Shown here piece after piece: positions 46,385 to 54,768 of a DNA stretch of 64,000 nucleotides (positions within the stretch are counted from its first letter, which is position 1; each line of letters starts with the position of its first letter). The notes below the pieces were generated by a model that did no database searches, was not told where the DNA came from, and saw only the letters and a program-made list of their open reading frames with translations. This stretch comes from a bacterium BMS3Abin11 (GTDB lineage: Bacteria; Pseudomonadota; Gammaproteobacteria; BMS3Bbin11). The translations under genes and the position numbers were made by a program. The stretch covers positions 57,016-121,015 of the forward strand of contig BDTD01000022.1 of the NCBI GenBank assembly GCA_002897635.1, given 5' to 3'.

Positions 46385-46567
46385 TTTCAAGTTTCAGGTG
46401 TTAAGTGTCAAGGTTAAGAGCCAGGGGAAAGGGGTATGCATCAGGATATTTTTCCATCCCCATGTCCGAATAAATTCGGACCTACAATTATTATCTTTCG
46501 TAGCCTGGGGTGTTTTGTAGGTGCAAATTTATTCGCACAAAACTTTCCGAAATGTCGAACCTACAAT
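46385..46567. repeat. Heptamer-like run and REP repeats between the RND pump and thyA
   Basis: 46385-46434 has TTTCAAGTTTCAGGTGTTAA and CCAGGGGAAAGGGG. 46463-46487 is a single REP arm (GTCCGAATAAATTCGGACC). 46516-46567 is a pair (TTGTAGGTGCAAATTTATTC, AATGTCGAACCTACAATTG) whose last bases include the stop codon of the RND gene. Confidence 0.8.
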
Positions 46568-49500
46568 TGTTGTTTAGTATCTTCTCCGATTCGGAGTAAC
46601 GCTGGCAGCAGGATCAGTGTAAACAACGTCGATACACTCATCCCCCCGACAATAACCGCTGCCATGCCGCGGTAAAGCTCAGTTCCTGCACCCGGCATCA
46701 ACAACAGGGGCAGCATACCGCCGATGCTGGTCAGAGTGCTCATCAGTATCGGACGCAGGCGGCGGTGAATGGCCTGAGCGACGGCGTTGCGTCTGTTCAG
46801 GCCTTCACGTTCGGCAGCACGAGTCTGGTGTACCAGCAGGATGGCGTTATTGACTACCAGGCCCAGCAGGATAATGAAGCCGATCATGGTCAATAGATCC
46901 ATCGGTTGGGACTGCGGCAATTTACCAAACAGCGGGGGCAGCACAGCTAACAGAGTATCGGTCAGGTTCAGCGTTAAAACGGAGCCAACGATAGCCAGTG
47001 GAAGAGCAACCAGCACCAGCAGGCTATCTGTGAATGATCTGAAAAGTGCACTCATTAATAAATAAAGAATGGCGATGGCCAGCAGGAAGCTGCCACTCAT
47101 GCTGGCCAGAGCCTCTTCCAGTTTCTCGGCAGCACCGGTGTACTGGATGCTGCCATCGGCTGGCAGTAACTGTTCCAGTTCAGGCCCGACTTCAGTGCGC
47201 AACACCTCAAGAGTATCTTCCAGTGACATATTCTCCGGTGGTTTAACTTGTAGCGTGATGGTTCGCCGGCGGTCGATACGGCGAATTCTGTCGGGACCCG
47301 CCGTGCGCACGATATGGGTTAATTCTCCCAGCGTTTGAATACCGGCAGCCGGTGTTGTTATTGGCATAGCTTGCAGTTGTTCTGGAGTATTCCACGGTGA
47401 CGAACGAAGAATTAGCTCCAGCCGCTTGTTACCATCAAAATAATCACCGAGATACAGGCCATCACCAAAGGCACGGATGATGCTTGCGAGGGTTTTCCGG
47501 TCCCAGCCAGCCTCAGAAATGCGTCGTTCATCCGGTTTCAGTAGCAACTCTGGCTCGCTTAGCGAAAGACCGGGCTTGGGTCGCACCGATGAACCGGGTA
47601 ATTTCTTCTTGATCAGCGCAAACCCGGTGGTAGCGGCATCGAGCAGGCTGTTGATATCACTTCCCTGTAGATCGACATCAATCTTGCCGCCACCAAAACC
47701 ACCAAACAGGGTCGCCCGCGCAGCAAAGCCTATGGTGTCGGGTAGTTGACGTAATATACCGTTTAGTAGGTGAACAACTTCACCGGTCCTTGCCGTATCT
47801 TTTGCACGTGCACCCATAAATGTGCCACGGCCTGCGATGACAAAGAAATAATCACTTATGGCAGGCATAGCCGAACCATCAAGATGGGGGGCTAGCTGTT
47901 TAACAATAAAACTGCCCATCTCTTTTTCCATGGTGTCGGTATTGGCACCCGGTGGTGGCAGGATGAAGGCAAACACCAGGTTTCTATTCCCTTTTGGCAT
48001 ATAGCTTGCGCTGGGTATGGTCAGTATTGTGATCAGTAAAGGTAGAACAATGAGTCCTGTAATCCAGGCTGCGCGGCGCTTGCGGCTATTTGTGAGCGCC
48101 ATGATTTTTCCTGTAATGGCCTCCCACCAGTGTGCATGTTTGTCGCTGTCTTTCATCTCGCGCAGCCAGTAACGACTGGCGGTGGGCAATACGGTGACTG
48201 CAATGATTAACGAGGCTGTAACTGCTACGGCAATCCCCAAAGCCAGATCGGCAAATAATTGACCGGCTTCATTTTTAAGAAATACCACAGGCAGAAATAT
48301 CGCGACGGTGGTGGCTGTTGAGGCCAGTAGAGCACCCCAAACCTGTGAGGTGCCGAGCTCGGCTGCCTCGCCGGCATCCATTCCTTTTTCGCGCAGCCTG
48401 ACAATATTTTCCAGTACCACGATGGCGGCATCCAGCACCATGCCGACAGCAAAAGCGAGGCCAGCGATACTGATGACATTCAGCGTTCGACCACTGGCAT
48501 ACAACACAATAAAGGTCAGCAATAAGGAGACAGGAATAGCCAGCGCAACCATCAGTGTGGCGCGGAAGCGGCGCAGGAACCACCACAGTACGCCGATTGC
48601 CAGTATCACACCGAGTACCATATTGGTGGCAAGCATCGCGATCGAGCGGTCAATATATATGGTCTCATCATAAACTTGCTGGATTGACAGGCCGGCACGC
48701 TTAAGCGGGCCTTCACGCAACTCTTCGACGGCCTCCTTCAGTCCTGCCATAACTTCCAGCACATTGACATTCTGTTCACGGCGGGCATTCAGCGCCATGG
48801 CCAGTTCGCCGTTTTGTAATACAAAACCCTGCTTGTCCTTAAAGCGTTTTTCTATCTTTGCAACGTCCGACAGGCGTACCGGCTTGCCATCGCGCCATTC
48901 TATGATCATGCCGGGCAGGTCTTCGATGGAATATCTACCTGCAAAGCGCAAGGTATAGCGGCGCTTTCCTACATTGACCGTACCACCGGAGACATCCTTC
49001 GCACCTCCAGCGAGTTTTGCTGCAACGGGTAGTTCAACCCCCAGGCTGGCAGCAAGATAGGGGTCAAAGGTAATGCGTATCTCTTTTTTCTGGCCACCAA
49101 AGGCTTCAGACTGAGCGACGCCTGGAACCCGTTCGAGCCGGGTTTGTGCCACGTCTTCGACAAAATCCTGGTAGGTATTGATGGGTCGTTTGTTGCCGGG
49201 CAGGGGTTTGATGATCAACCATGCGATAGGTCGGGTATTGTCACCCACCATGCTAAGTATTGGTTCCGAAGCATCCTCGGGATAACGTTGCACGCGGTTC
49301 AGGCGGCTCAGCACATCCAGTAGGGCACGCTGCATATCGATGCCGCTGTTGAACGTGATGGTGACCTTACCGCGTCCGCGAGAAGATTCAGTGACCAGTT
49401 TCGTCATACCTGGCAGTCCACGCAGCACATTCTCCTGCGGTTCAATGATCTCGGCTTCGACTTCTTTTGGCGCAGCGGCACGCCAGTTTGTGGTGATCTT

Positions 49501-49635
49501 GATAACAGGCCGCTCTACAACGGGTATTAGCTGTATCGGCAGGTATGCAATGCTGATAAGGCCAAACAATGAAACCAGCAGGATGCCGACGATTACCGCA
49601 ACCGGGTTGGACAGGCTGATGCGGGTAAGATTCAT
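46561..49635 (-). CDS. RND-family efflux pump, inner-membrane transporter (HAE1/AcrB-like)
   Basis: 1024 residues with the RND layout: one N-terminal membrane segment (AVIVGILLVSLFGLISIAYL), two large periplasmic loops and two six-helix bundles. Motifs include VERPVIKITTNWRAAAPKEVE shown as RPVIKITTNW, the helix-4 region GLAFAVGMVLDAAIVVLENI with its two Asp, and MIGFIILLGLVVNNAILLV. The substrate is unknown. The stop codon TAG is the TAG of a REP unit (TTGTAGGTTCG). It overlaps the adaptor gene by four bases; no outer-membrane channel gene is nearby. Confidence 0.94.
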   Translation of the reverse strand: MNLTRISLSNPVAVIVGILLVSLFGLISIAYLPIQLIPVVERPVIKITTNWRAAAPKEVEAEIIEPQENVLRGLPGMTKLVTESSRGRGKVTITFNSGIDMQRALLDVLSRLNRVQRYPEDASEPILSMVGDNTRPIAWLIIKPLPGNKRPINTYQDFVEDVAQTRLERVPGVAQSEAFGGQKKEIRITFDPYLAASLGVELPVAAKLAGGAKDVSGGTVNVGKRRYTLRFAGRYSIEDLPGMIIEWRDGKPVRLSDVAKIEKRFKDKQGFVLQNGELAMALNARREQNVNVLEVMAGLKEAVEELREGPLKRAGLSIQQVYDETIYIDRSIAMLATNMVLGVILAIGVLWWFLRRFRATLMVALAIPVSLLLTFIVLYASGRTLNVISIAGLAFAVGMVLDAAIVVLENIVRLREKGMDAGEAAELGTSQVWGALLASTATTVAIFLPVVFLKNEAGQLFADLALGIAVAVTASLIIAVTVLPTASRYWLREMKDSDKHAHWWEAITGKIMALTNSRKRRAAWITGLIVLPLLITILTIPSASYMPKGNRNLVFAFILPPPGANTDTMEKEMGSFIVKQLAPHLDGSAMPAISDYFFVIAGRGTFMGARAKDTARTGEVVHLLNGILRQLPDTIGFAARATLFGGFGGGKIDVDLQGSDINSLLDAATTGFALIKKKLPGSSVRPKPGLSLSEPELLLKPDERRISEAGWDRKTLASIIRAFGDGLYLGDYFDGNKRLELILRSSPWNTPEQLQAMPITTPAAGIQTLGELTHIVRTAGPDRIRRIDRRRTITLQVKPPENMSLEDTLEVLRTEVGPELEQLLPADGSIQYTGAAEKLEEALASMSGSFLLAIAILYLLMSALFRSFTDSLLVLVALPLAIVGSVLTLNLTDTLLAVLPPLFGKLPQSQPMDLLTMIGFIILLGLVVNNAILLVHQTRAAEREGLNRRNAVAQAIHRRLRPILMSTLTSIGGMLPLLLMPGAGTELYRGMAAVIVGGMSVSTLFTLILLPALLRIGEDTKQQL

Positions 49636-50702
49636 GGATTTTTTATGCTTACTACTACCTGGCCTGGACGTAACCGCTCATTGCCACGAACAACGACCTT
49701 GTCCCCGTCTTTGATTGCGCCAGTAATGGCAATATTTTCCCCGGCAGCGGCACCGGGTGTCACCTGTATTCGTTCAACAGTGTTGTCACCCTGGACACGA
49801 AAAACATAAATGCCATCACGGCGGATGACCATGGCATCGCGTGGTATAACCAGTTGAGAGACTTTCTCTTGCGTCGGCACAGAAACCTGTACTGCCATGC
49901 CGGGGATCCAGTCCTGTCGGCCACTGTGCAGGTTAATAGCCAGACGCATGATGAACTGTCGTGACTGACCGGTACCGATAGAGACCAGTGAGCTTACCTT
50001 TGCAAGGGTTTTTTGATCACGGCTTTTAACAACCAGGGCTGCACCTTTCTTCACATAGCTTACATACATCAGCGGTGCACTGGCCTCAATTTCGATATTC
50101 TCAATACCGACCAGATGCACAATTTCCTCAGCCACCTTTGCATGCTCACCGGGCATTTTATGGCGCTCGGTGACATAACCGTTAAAGGGGGCAAGGATAC
50201 GGGTCTTTCCGATATTGTCCTCAATCAGGGCAAGCTGCGCTTCTGCTGCGTCAAGGTCCGCAAGCGAGACATCATAGTCACTAACCGTCTTCTCCAGCAC
50301 CGTCTGGCTGGTGTGTTGATTCTTCGCCATTTTCTTCAGGCGTTTACTTTCCTTAAGCAAATAGCCGGTCCGGGCTCGGGCAGCTGTCACCTTACTTTTA
50401 GCTTCACGCTTTTGCAGTTGAAAACGTATATCATCAATCTGTGCTACCGCTTCACCTTTCTGAATAAATTGCCCAACCTCAGCCATCCAGGTAATCCGGC
50501 CTGGTACTTCAGCTGCAAGCTGCGCATCATCCCGGCTAATAACAGTACCCGCCACATCAATCATCGGTGCAATGTCCATCATCACAGCCGTGGCAACTTC
50601 GACAGGAGCAGGTGGTCGCTTCTTCTGTGCAATAGCTGGAAAAGACAGGAAATAAACTGAAAGGAAAAAAAAGGTGAGGGGGATACGGCAGTTTTTATTC
50701 AC
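49632..50702 (-). CDS. RND efflux periplasmic adaptor (membrane fusion protein)
   Basis: 356 residues. A signal peptide (IPLTFFFLSVYFLSFPAIA) precedes the biotinyl-lipoyl half-motif GRITWMAEVGQFIQKGEAVAQID, shown as EVGQFIQKGEAVAQ, a coiled-coil hairpin (KREAKSKVTAARARTG to DAAEAQLALIEDN) and ILAPFNGYVTERHKMPGEHA. It links the RND transporter to an outer-membrane channel. It is the first gene of the pair and starts 222 bases from a solo palindrome and the small ORF region. Confidence 0.93.
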   Translation of the reverse strand: MNKNCRIPLTFFFLSVYFLSFPAIAQKKRPPAPVEVATAVMMDIAPMIDVAGTVISRDDAQLAAEVPGRITWMAEVGQFIQKGEAVAQIDDIRFQLQKREAKSKVTAARARTGYLLKESKRLKKMAKNQHTSQTVLEKTVSDYDVSLADLDAAEAQLALIEDNIGKTRILAPFNGYVTERHKMPGEHAKVAEEIVHLVGIENIEIEASAPLMYVSYVKKGAALVVKSRDQKTLAKVSSLVSIGTGQSRQFIMRLAINLHSGRQDWIPGMAVQVSVPTQEKVSQLVIPRDAMVIRRDGIYVFRVQGDNTVERIQVTPGAAAGENIAITGAIKDGDKVVVRGNERLRPGQVVVSIKNP

Positions 50703-50736
50703 GGTATTAGTTTCAGTTGTTAATCGTAAGTTTTTA

Positions 50737-50773
50737 GGGCACCTCTATTAATTCATGAATAATAGAGGTGCCC
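50737..50773. repeat. End-only palindrome upstream of the efflux operon
   Basis: GGGCACCTCTATTAATTC and its facing arm AATAGAGGTGCCC form a 13-17-base stem with a very short loop (ATTCATGAAT is itself palindromic). It matches the ends of the mobile element and the palindrome in the response regulator. The rest of 50780-50880 holds worn TTAGTCT/ACTTGAAAC heptamer pieces. Confidence 0.85.
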
Positions 50774-51014
50774 TTTAGTCATAAATCGCTAGTCTTAAGT
50801 TCCAAGTTATTGTAATTTAATCATTAGTCTTTTGTCTTCAGTATTTCAGGCCTAAGGCCGATGACTTACGACTTGAAACTTCTGTAAAATAAAATATATC
50901 TAATATAATAATATTGTAATATAGATGGAGATACCATATAATCGCACCATCGTCACACAGTGGGGTGCGGCGATTGATAGTAGTTCATGTACCAAAGGCA
51001 AAACCGGAGGCATT

Positions 51015-51131
51015 ATGAAAGACTGTATGAAAACACTTTTCGGCGCTTTAATTCTGGGTTCCATCCTGATTTTACCGGCCTATTCAGCGGATACATTCAA
51101 CATAATACTCGCTGCTATCATCGGTCAGTAA
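51015..51131 (+). CDS. Candidate small secreted or membrane peptide, 38 residues
   Basis: ATG at 51015 with a strong Shine-Dalgarno sequence (CCGGAGG, four bases before). The peptide has a Lys-containing start, a hydrophobic core LFGALILGSILILPAYSA resembling a signal peptide ending in AYSA, then a 13-residue hydrophobic remainder DTFNIILAAIIGQ. The gap upstream (50880-50925) is very AT-rich and could be a promoter. No known family is recognised. The frame could be extended upstream to 50925, but without a better start. Confidence 0.5.
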   Translation: MKDCMKTLFGALILGSILILPAYSADTFNIILAAIIGQ

Positions 51132-51197
51132 GACCTTACAGGCAAACAAGCTTAGCCTGTGTACCGGTGGCTAAAAGCCGCCATTTCCTTCTTTTTC

Positions 51198-51602
51198 TTA
51201 AACTTTCCCCTGAAGTTTCATCAAATTACGACGCCCCTGTTTATCAGGTCGGCCCCCGTATTGGGCAGCAGCCTTTCTCTCAATCCTTATCGTTTCTGTA
51301 AGTTTTTCACGTTGCCGGATACTCTTATCTGTTTCAGTATAAAGTAGTTTGGCCTGCCTCGCAGAAACACGTTTTTCTGCGATCGCAATAATCGAGATAT
51401 CAAACGAAAAATCACCTCGCTTTATGTACAACTGATCCAGGATTTTAACCAGCCTGGAAGGCTTCGCCCGGTCGCCATTGACCCGCACCTTGCCACCTTT
51501 AACCGCTGCAGCGGCAAGGCTACGAGTCTTGAAGAAGCGAGCAGCCCAGAGCCATTTATCGATACGGGTTTCGTTATCGTCGGTAATTTCTGATGTTGAC
51601 AT
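51198..51602 (-). CDS. hslR: Heat-shock protein 15 (S4-domain RNA-binding protein)
   Basis: 134 residues. The S4 domain is RIDKWLWAARFFKTRSLAAAAVKGGKVRVNGDRAKPS (seen as DKWLWAARFFKTRSLA and GGKVRVNGDRAKPSR). Hsp15 binds 50S subunits carrying stalled nascent chains and helps recycle them. The C-terminus GGRPDKQGRRNLMKLQGK is basic as usual. Confidence 0.94.
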   Translation of the reverse strand: MSTSEITDDNETRIDKWLWAARFFKTRSLAAAAVKGGKVRVNGDRAKPSRLVKILDQLYIKRGDFSFDISIIAIAEKRVSARQAKLLYTETDKSIRQREKLTETIRIERKAAAQYGGRPDKQGRRNLMKLQGKV

Positions 51603-51624
51603 TGAGAGTAAAATGCTAGTTTAT

Positions 51625-51753
51625 AAGTTTTACGGATTGCGTTTTAGATTTTACGGAAAATCAAATACAATTACTGAAACCAGAATATTACACTAGAGTC
51701 GCCAGGAGTTAGTAATTCTGACCGTAAACCGTAAACTGTAAATCATAAATTCT
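51625..51753. repeat. Heptamer array, TTTACGG/GTAAACC type
   Basis: Left part 51625-51660 (GTTTTACGGATTGCGTTTTA, GATTTTACGG); right part 51717-51753 (CCGTAAACCGTAAACTGTAA then ATCATAAATTC). The right part ends two bases before the ATG of the next gene. Confidence 0.8.
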
Positions 51754-51754
51754 A

Positions 51755-52333
51755 ATGTCCCTAACCCCCTCAAACATGCCCGAACTGGGAAGAGCTGCTG
51801 CAGACTTTTCCTTACCTGACCCTTCAGGAAAGGTATATACACTCAATGATTTCAGCGAAAGCAAAGCACTGCTTGTCATCTTCATGTGTAACCACTGCCC
51901 CTTCGTTATTCATCTGCGTGAGGCATTATCTTCATTTGCTAGCGAATATCAGGCCAGGGGATTGTCCATAGTTGGAATCAATGCAAATGACATAAGCAAT
52001 CGCCCGGACGATAGTCCGGCGATGATGGCGGAAGAAATCAAGCTGGCTGGCTATACTTTTCCTTATTTATTTGATGAAAGCCAACAGACAGCTATTGCTT
52101 ACCAGGCCGCCTGTACACCTGATTTTTTCCTCTACAATGGTGACAGAAAACTCGTCTACCGTGGCCAGTTCGACAGCAGTCGACCCGGGAACGGTGTGCC
52201 GGTAACGGGCGTAGACTTACGCACGGCAGTAGATGCCTTATTGGCAGGACAGGCCATTTCAGATGAACAAAAACCAAGCATGGGGTGCAACATCAAATGG
52301 CGTGCGGGTAATGAACCGAAAGATGGAGGATGA
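51755..52333 (+). CDS. Thioredoxin-family peroxiredoxin-like protein
   Basis: 192 residues. AhpC/TSA-like fold with ADFSLPDPSGKVYTLNDF, the motif FMCNHCPFVIHL containing CNHC, IVGINANDISNRPDDSP and TPDFFLYNGDRKLVYRG. It belongs to the PRX-like-1 group of unknown substrate. The C-terminal IKWRAGNEP with MGCNIKW is characteristic. No Shine-Dalgarno sequence precedes the ATG, because the array runs right up to it. Confidence 0.88.
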   Translation: MSLTPSNMPELGRAAADFSLPDPSGKVYTLNDFSESKALLVIFMCNHCPFVIHLREALSSFASEYQARGLSIVGINANDISNRPDDSPAMMAEEIKLAGYTFPYLFDESQQTAIAYQAACTPDFFLYNGDRKLVYRGQFDSSRPGNGVPVTGVDLRTAVDALLAGQAISDEQKPSMGCNIKWRAGNEPKDGG

Positions 52334-52443
52334 AAGGGGAAAGGAAAATCAAAGTTACACTCTCTTTTTTTCTTCTATCTTTAGTCTTTATAGTCTTTTA
52401 GTTTTTTGACGTTCCTTTCAACTTTAAACTAATCTTTCCCCCC
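52322..52443. repeat. Heptamer-type repeat between the two thioredoxin-like genes
   Basis: GATGAAAGGGGAAAGGAAAA at the start is matched by CTATCTTTAGTCTTTATAGT, CTTTTAGTTTTTTGACG and CAACTTTAAACTAATCTTTC to the end. The last Cs of the array touch the ATG at 52444. Confidence 0.75.
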
Positions 52444-52950
52444 ATGACTCCCGGCAAAAAGACTTTGATGCGCCACATCACTCAGGTGCTGATCATTCTA
52501 GCGGTTTTTCTGGGCGTTCGTGCCTATTTAACCCAGGGTACGATCAAATCAGGGCCAGCTCCCGACTTTGGAGGCGCTCTAATGGATGGTTCAACCTTCC
52601 AGCTGAAGGATCTGCGCGGAAAACCGGCACTGATTTATTTCTGGGCCACCTGGTGTAAGGTTTGTGAATGGAACGATGGTGCGATAAATGATCTGGCAAA
52701 AGACATGCCGGTGATTACCGTGGTAATGGAATCCGGTTCACAAAAGGGTATTCGCGAGAAAATGAAAGAGCGTGGTTTGAGCTTCCCCGTGTTTGTCGAC
52801 GGTCTGGGTAAACTGGCTGATCTCTATCATGTCAAAGGCCTGCCGACCAACTACATCATCGATGCAGAAGGTAATATCCGTTATGTTGAGGTTGGGTATA
52901 CTACGGGCTGGGGGCTAAGGTTTCGAATATGGTTGGCGTCGTTTGATTAA
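52444..52950 (+). CDS. Membrane-anchored thiol-disulfide oxidoreductase (TlpA/ScsD-like)
   Basis: 168 residues. One N-terminal membrane anchor (VLIILAVFLGVRAYL) exposes a TlpA-like domain: APDFGGALMDGSTFQLKDLRG shown as LMDGSTFQLKDLRGKPAL, IYFWATWCKVCEWN with the redox pair CKVC, and LPTNYIIDAEG with cis-Pro. ScsD-type proteins protect periplasmic thiols. No Shine-Dalgarno sequence is seen because the upstream array ends at the start codon. Confidence 0.88.
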   Translation: MTPGKKTLMRHITQVLIILAVFLGVRAYLTQGTIKSGPAPDFGGALMDGSTFQLKDLRGKPALIYFWATWCKVCEWNDGAINDLAKDMPVITVVMESGSQKGIREKMKERGLSFPVFVDGLGKLADLYHVKGLPTNYIIDAEGNIRYVEVGYTTGWGLRFRIWLASFD

Positions 52951-52969
52951 CCCTAATAAAACCAGATAA

Positions 52970-53083
52970 AAGACGAAGGATGAAGGATTAAAGATGAATC
53001 CAAATCATAATCAGGTATTCTTTTGTCCTTTGTCCTTTGTCCTTTGTCCTTAGTCCTTAGTCCTTTATCCTTAATCTTTAATT
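52970..53083. repeat. Inverted heptamer array, CCTTTGT type, touching a start codon
   Basis: Left arm 52970-52998 (AAGACGAAGGATGAAGGATT, AAAGATGAA). Right arm 53032-53083 is a run of about nine units: CCTTTGT three times, CCTTAGT twice, CCTTTAT, CCTTAAT, CTTTAAT. It ends one base before the ATG at 53085. Confidence 0.92.
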
Positions 53084-53084
53084 C

Positions 53085-54713
53085 ATGCAACAAACTAGAA
53101 ACAACACACTACTGCTATTCATCTACCTGGCACTACTGGCCTTCGCTTCGCTCGCGACCCGAGGCCTGATTCCGGTCGATGAAACGCGTTATACAACAGT
53201 AGCGTGGGAGATGTGGCTGCGGGGTGATTTTCTGGTGCCCTACCTGAATGGTGAGACCTATTCACATAAGCCGCCGCTGTTATTCTGGCTGATCCACCTT
53301 GGCTGGTGGTTGTTTGGTGTCAATGAATGGTGGCCGCGTCTGATACCTTTCTTCTTTTCCTTTGGGGCATTGTTACTCATGCAGCGTCTTGGTCGCCAGC
53401 TATGGCCTGAGAGCGATGCCTATCTGATGGCTCCGTTCATTGCGCTTGGCTTTACTCTATGGGCCTTTTTTTCTACTACAGTCATGTTCGACATGATGCT
53501 GACATTCTTCGTGCTGCTGGCGATTACCGGCATCTATCACGCCTTCGCGGGCGATGGCAATAAGTGGTGGTTGCTGGTTGGCCTTGCCTGGGGATTCGGC
53601 ATGCTAAGCAAGGGGCCTGTAATTTTTGTTCATACCCTGCCGTTACTCCTGCTGGGTCGATACTGGGCGCCTGTGTCAAAGGTAATATGGAAGCAGGTAT
53701 TGATCGGCACCCTGGTTGCTCTGGTCATAGCCGCTGCCATCATACTTGCCTGGGTGATCCCTGCGACAGCCAGAGGCGGTGAAGAATACACGCAATCGCT
53801 ATTGTTCGGGCAGAATATCCAGCGTGTCCTGAAGGCACCGAACGATGCCCTCCCGTGGTGGTATTACATTGCCTTCATGCCGTTTATCCTGTTTCCCTGG
53901 GCCTATTGGGGTGGCAGCTGGAAGGCACTAATTAATGGTGCAGCCCGTACTGGAAAAATTGACTATGGCAGACGTTTTTGTCTCGCCTGGATAATTCCAG
54001 TGTTGTTGTTGTTCACCCTTATCAGCGGTAAGAAGGTTCATTACCTGCTGCCGGTGTTACCTGCAGTGGCACTCTATATAGCCAGCCTGCTGGCAGATAG
54101 AAAAGAGCAGAGCAGTAGTTGGGAGATGTGGCCGCTGACCATTCTTTATCTTGTGGTGGCAGCGATGGTCGGCATCCTGCCGTTTATTTTTGGCCCCTCT
54201 GACTCACCATACTGGATTTACAGCATCAGCCTGTTTGTAGCCATTCCATTTATCATACTTGCTTTCGCAGGTCAGCTTTTTGTAAGAGGCACGCAGGTAA
54301 ATAGAGTAAGAATGATCAGCCTGCAGACGGTGTTTCTGGTAGTGACTGCACATATAACACTCTTTCTTCCAGCCTCAATGGGCTACAATTTAAAGCCGAT
54401 TGCTGCAGAGATAGCCCGCTTACAGGAGCAGGACTATAGCATTGCCTATAACGGCAAATATCGCGGTGAATATCATTTTCTTGGTCGCCTGAAGAAACCG
54501 TTTGATGTGATCCACGATCATACTGAACAGCAATGGATACAAACACACCCCGACGGCTATATCATTGGCTATCGTTACCAACAGTGCGGCGAACAGCAGC
54601 AGCCAGTCACCTACCAGCGTTTGTACCGTAACGCACAATGTATGACGATAAGGACCAGTGCGCAGCAGTTAGCCTTTCTGAAGAAGAAGGCCGCCTTAAT
54701 CCCGAGTCCTTAG
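53085..54713 (+). CDS. ArnT-like glycosyltransferase (GT83 family)
   Basis: 542 residues, about ten or more membrane segments. The ArnT/GT-C motifs are VDETRYTTVAWEMW with catalytic-type Asp-Glu, YSHKPPLLFWLIHLGW and LAWGFGMLSKGPVIF. GT83 enzymes move sugars such as L-Ara4N from undecaprenyl phosphate to lipid A; which sugar is used here cannot be told. No arn biosynthesis genes are near. The start has no Shine-Dalgarno sequence and abuts the heptamer array. Confidence 0.88.
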   Translation: MQQTRNNTLLLFIYLALLAFASLATRGLIPVDETRYTTVAWEMWLRGDFLVPYLNGETYSHKPPLLFWLIHLGWWLFGVNEWWPRLIPFFFSFGALLLMQRLGRQLWPESDAYLMAPFIALGFTLWAFFSTTVMFDMMLTFFVLLAITGIYHAFAGDGNKWWLLVGLAWGFGMLSKGPVIFVHTLPLLLLGRYWAPVSKVIWKQVLIGTLVALVIAAAIILAWVIPATARGGEEYTQSLLFGQNIQRVLKAPNDALPWWYYIAFMPFILFPWAYWGGSWKALINGAARTGKIDYGRRFCLAWIIPVLLLFTLISGKKVHYLLPVLPAVALYIASLLADRKEQSSSWEMWPLTILYLVVAAMVGILPFIFGPSDSPYWIYSISLFVAIPFIILAFAGQLFVRGTQVNRVRMISLQTVFLVVTAHITLFLPASMGYNLKPIAAEIARLQEQDYSIAYNGKYRGEYHFLGRLKKPFDVIHDHTEQQWIQTHPDGYIIGYRYQQCGEQQQPVTYQRLYRNAQCMTIRTSAQQLAFLKKKAALIPSP

Positions 54714-54749
54714 CCCCTGGTCTTTCTTCTTTTCTCTTTAAACTTCTTT
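54698..54749. repeat. Short heptamer-like run at the glycosyltransferase 3' end
   Basis: CCGAGTCCTTAGCCCCTGGT followed by CTTTCTTCTTTTCTCTTTAA; it overlaps the last codons of the glycosyltransferase gene (IPSP and stop). Confidence 0.6.
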
Positions 54750-54768
54750 TATATTTGTGAAAGATGTC

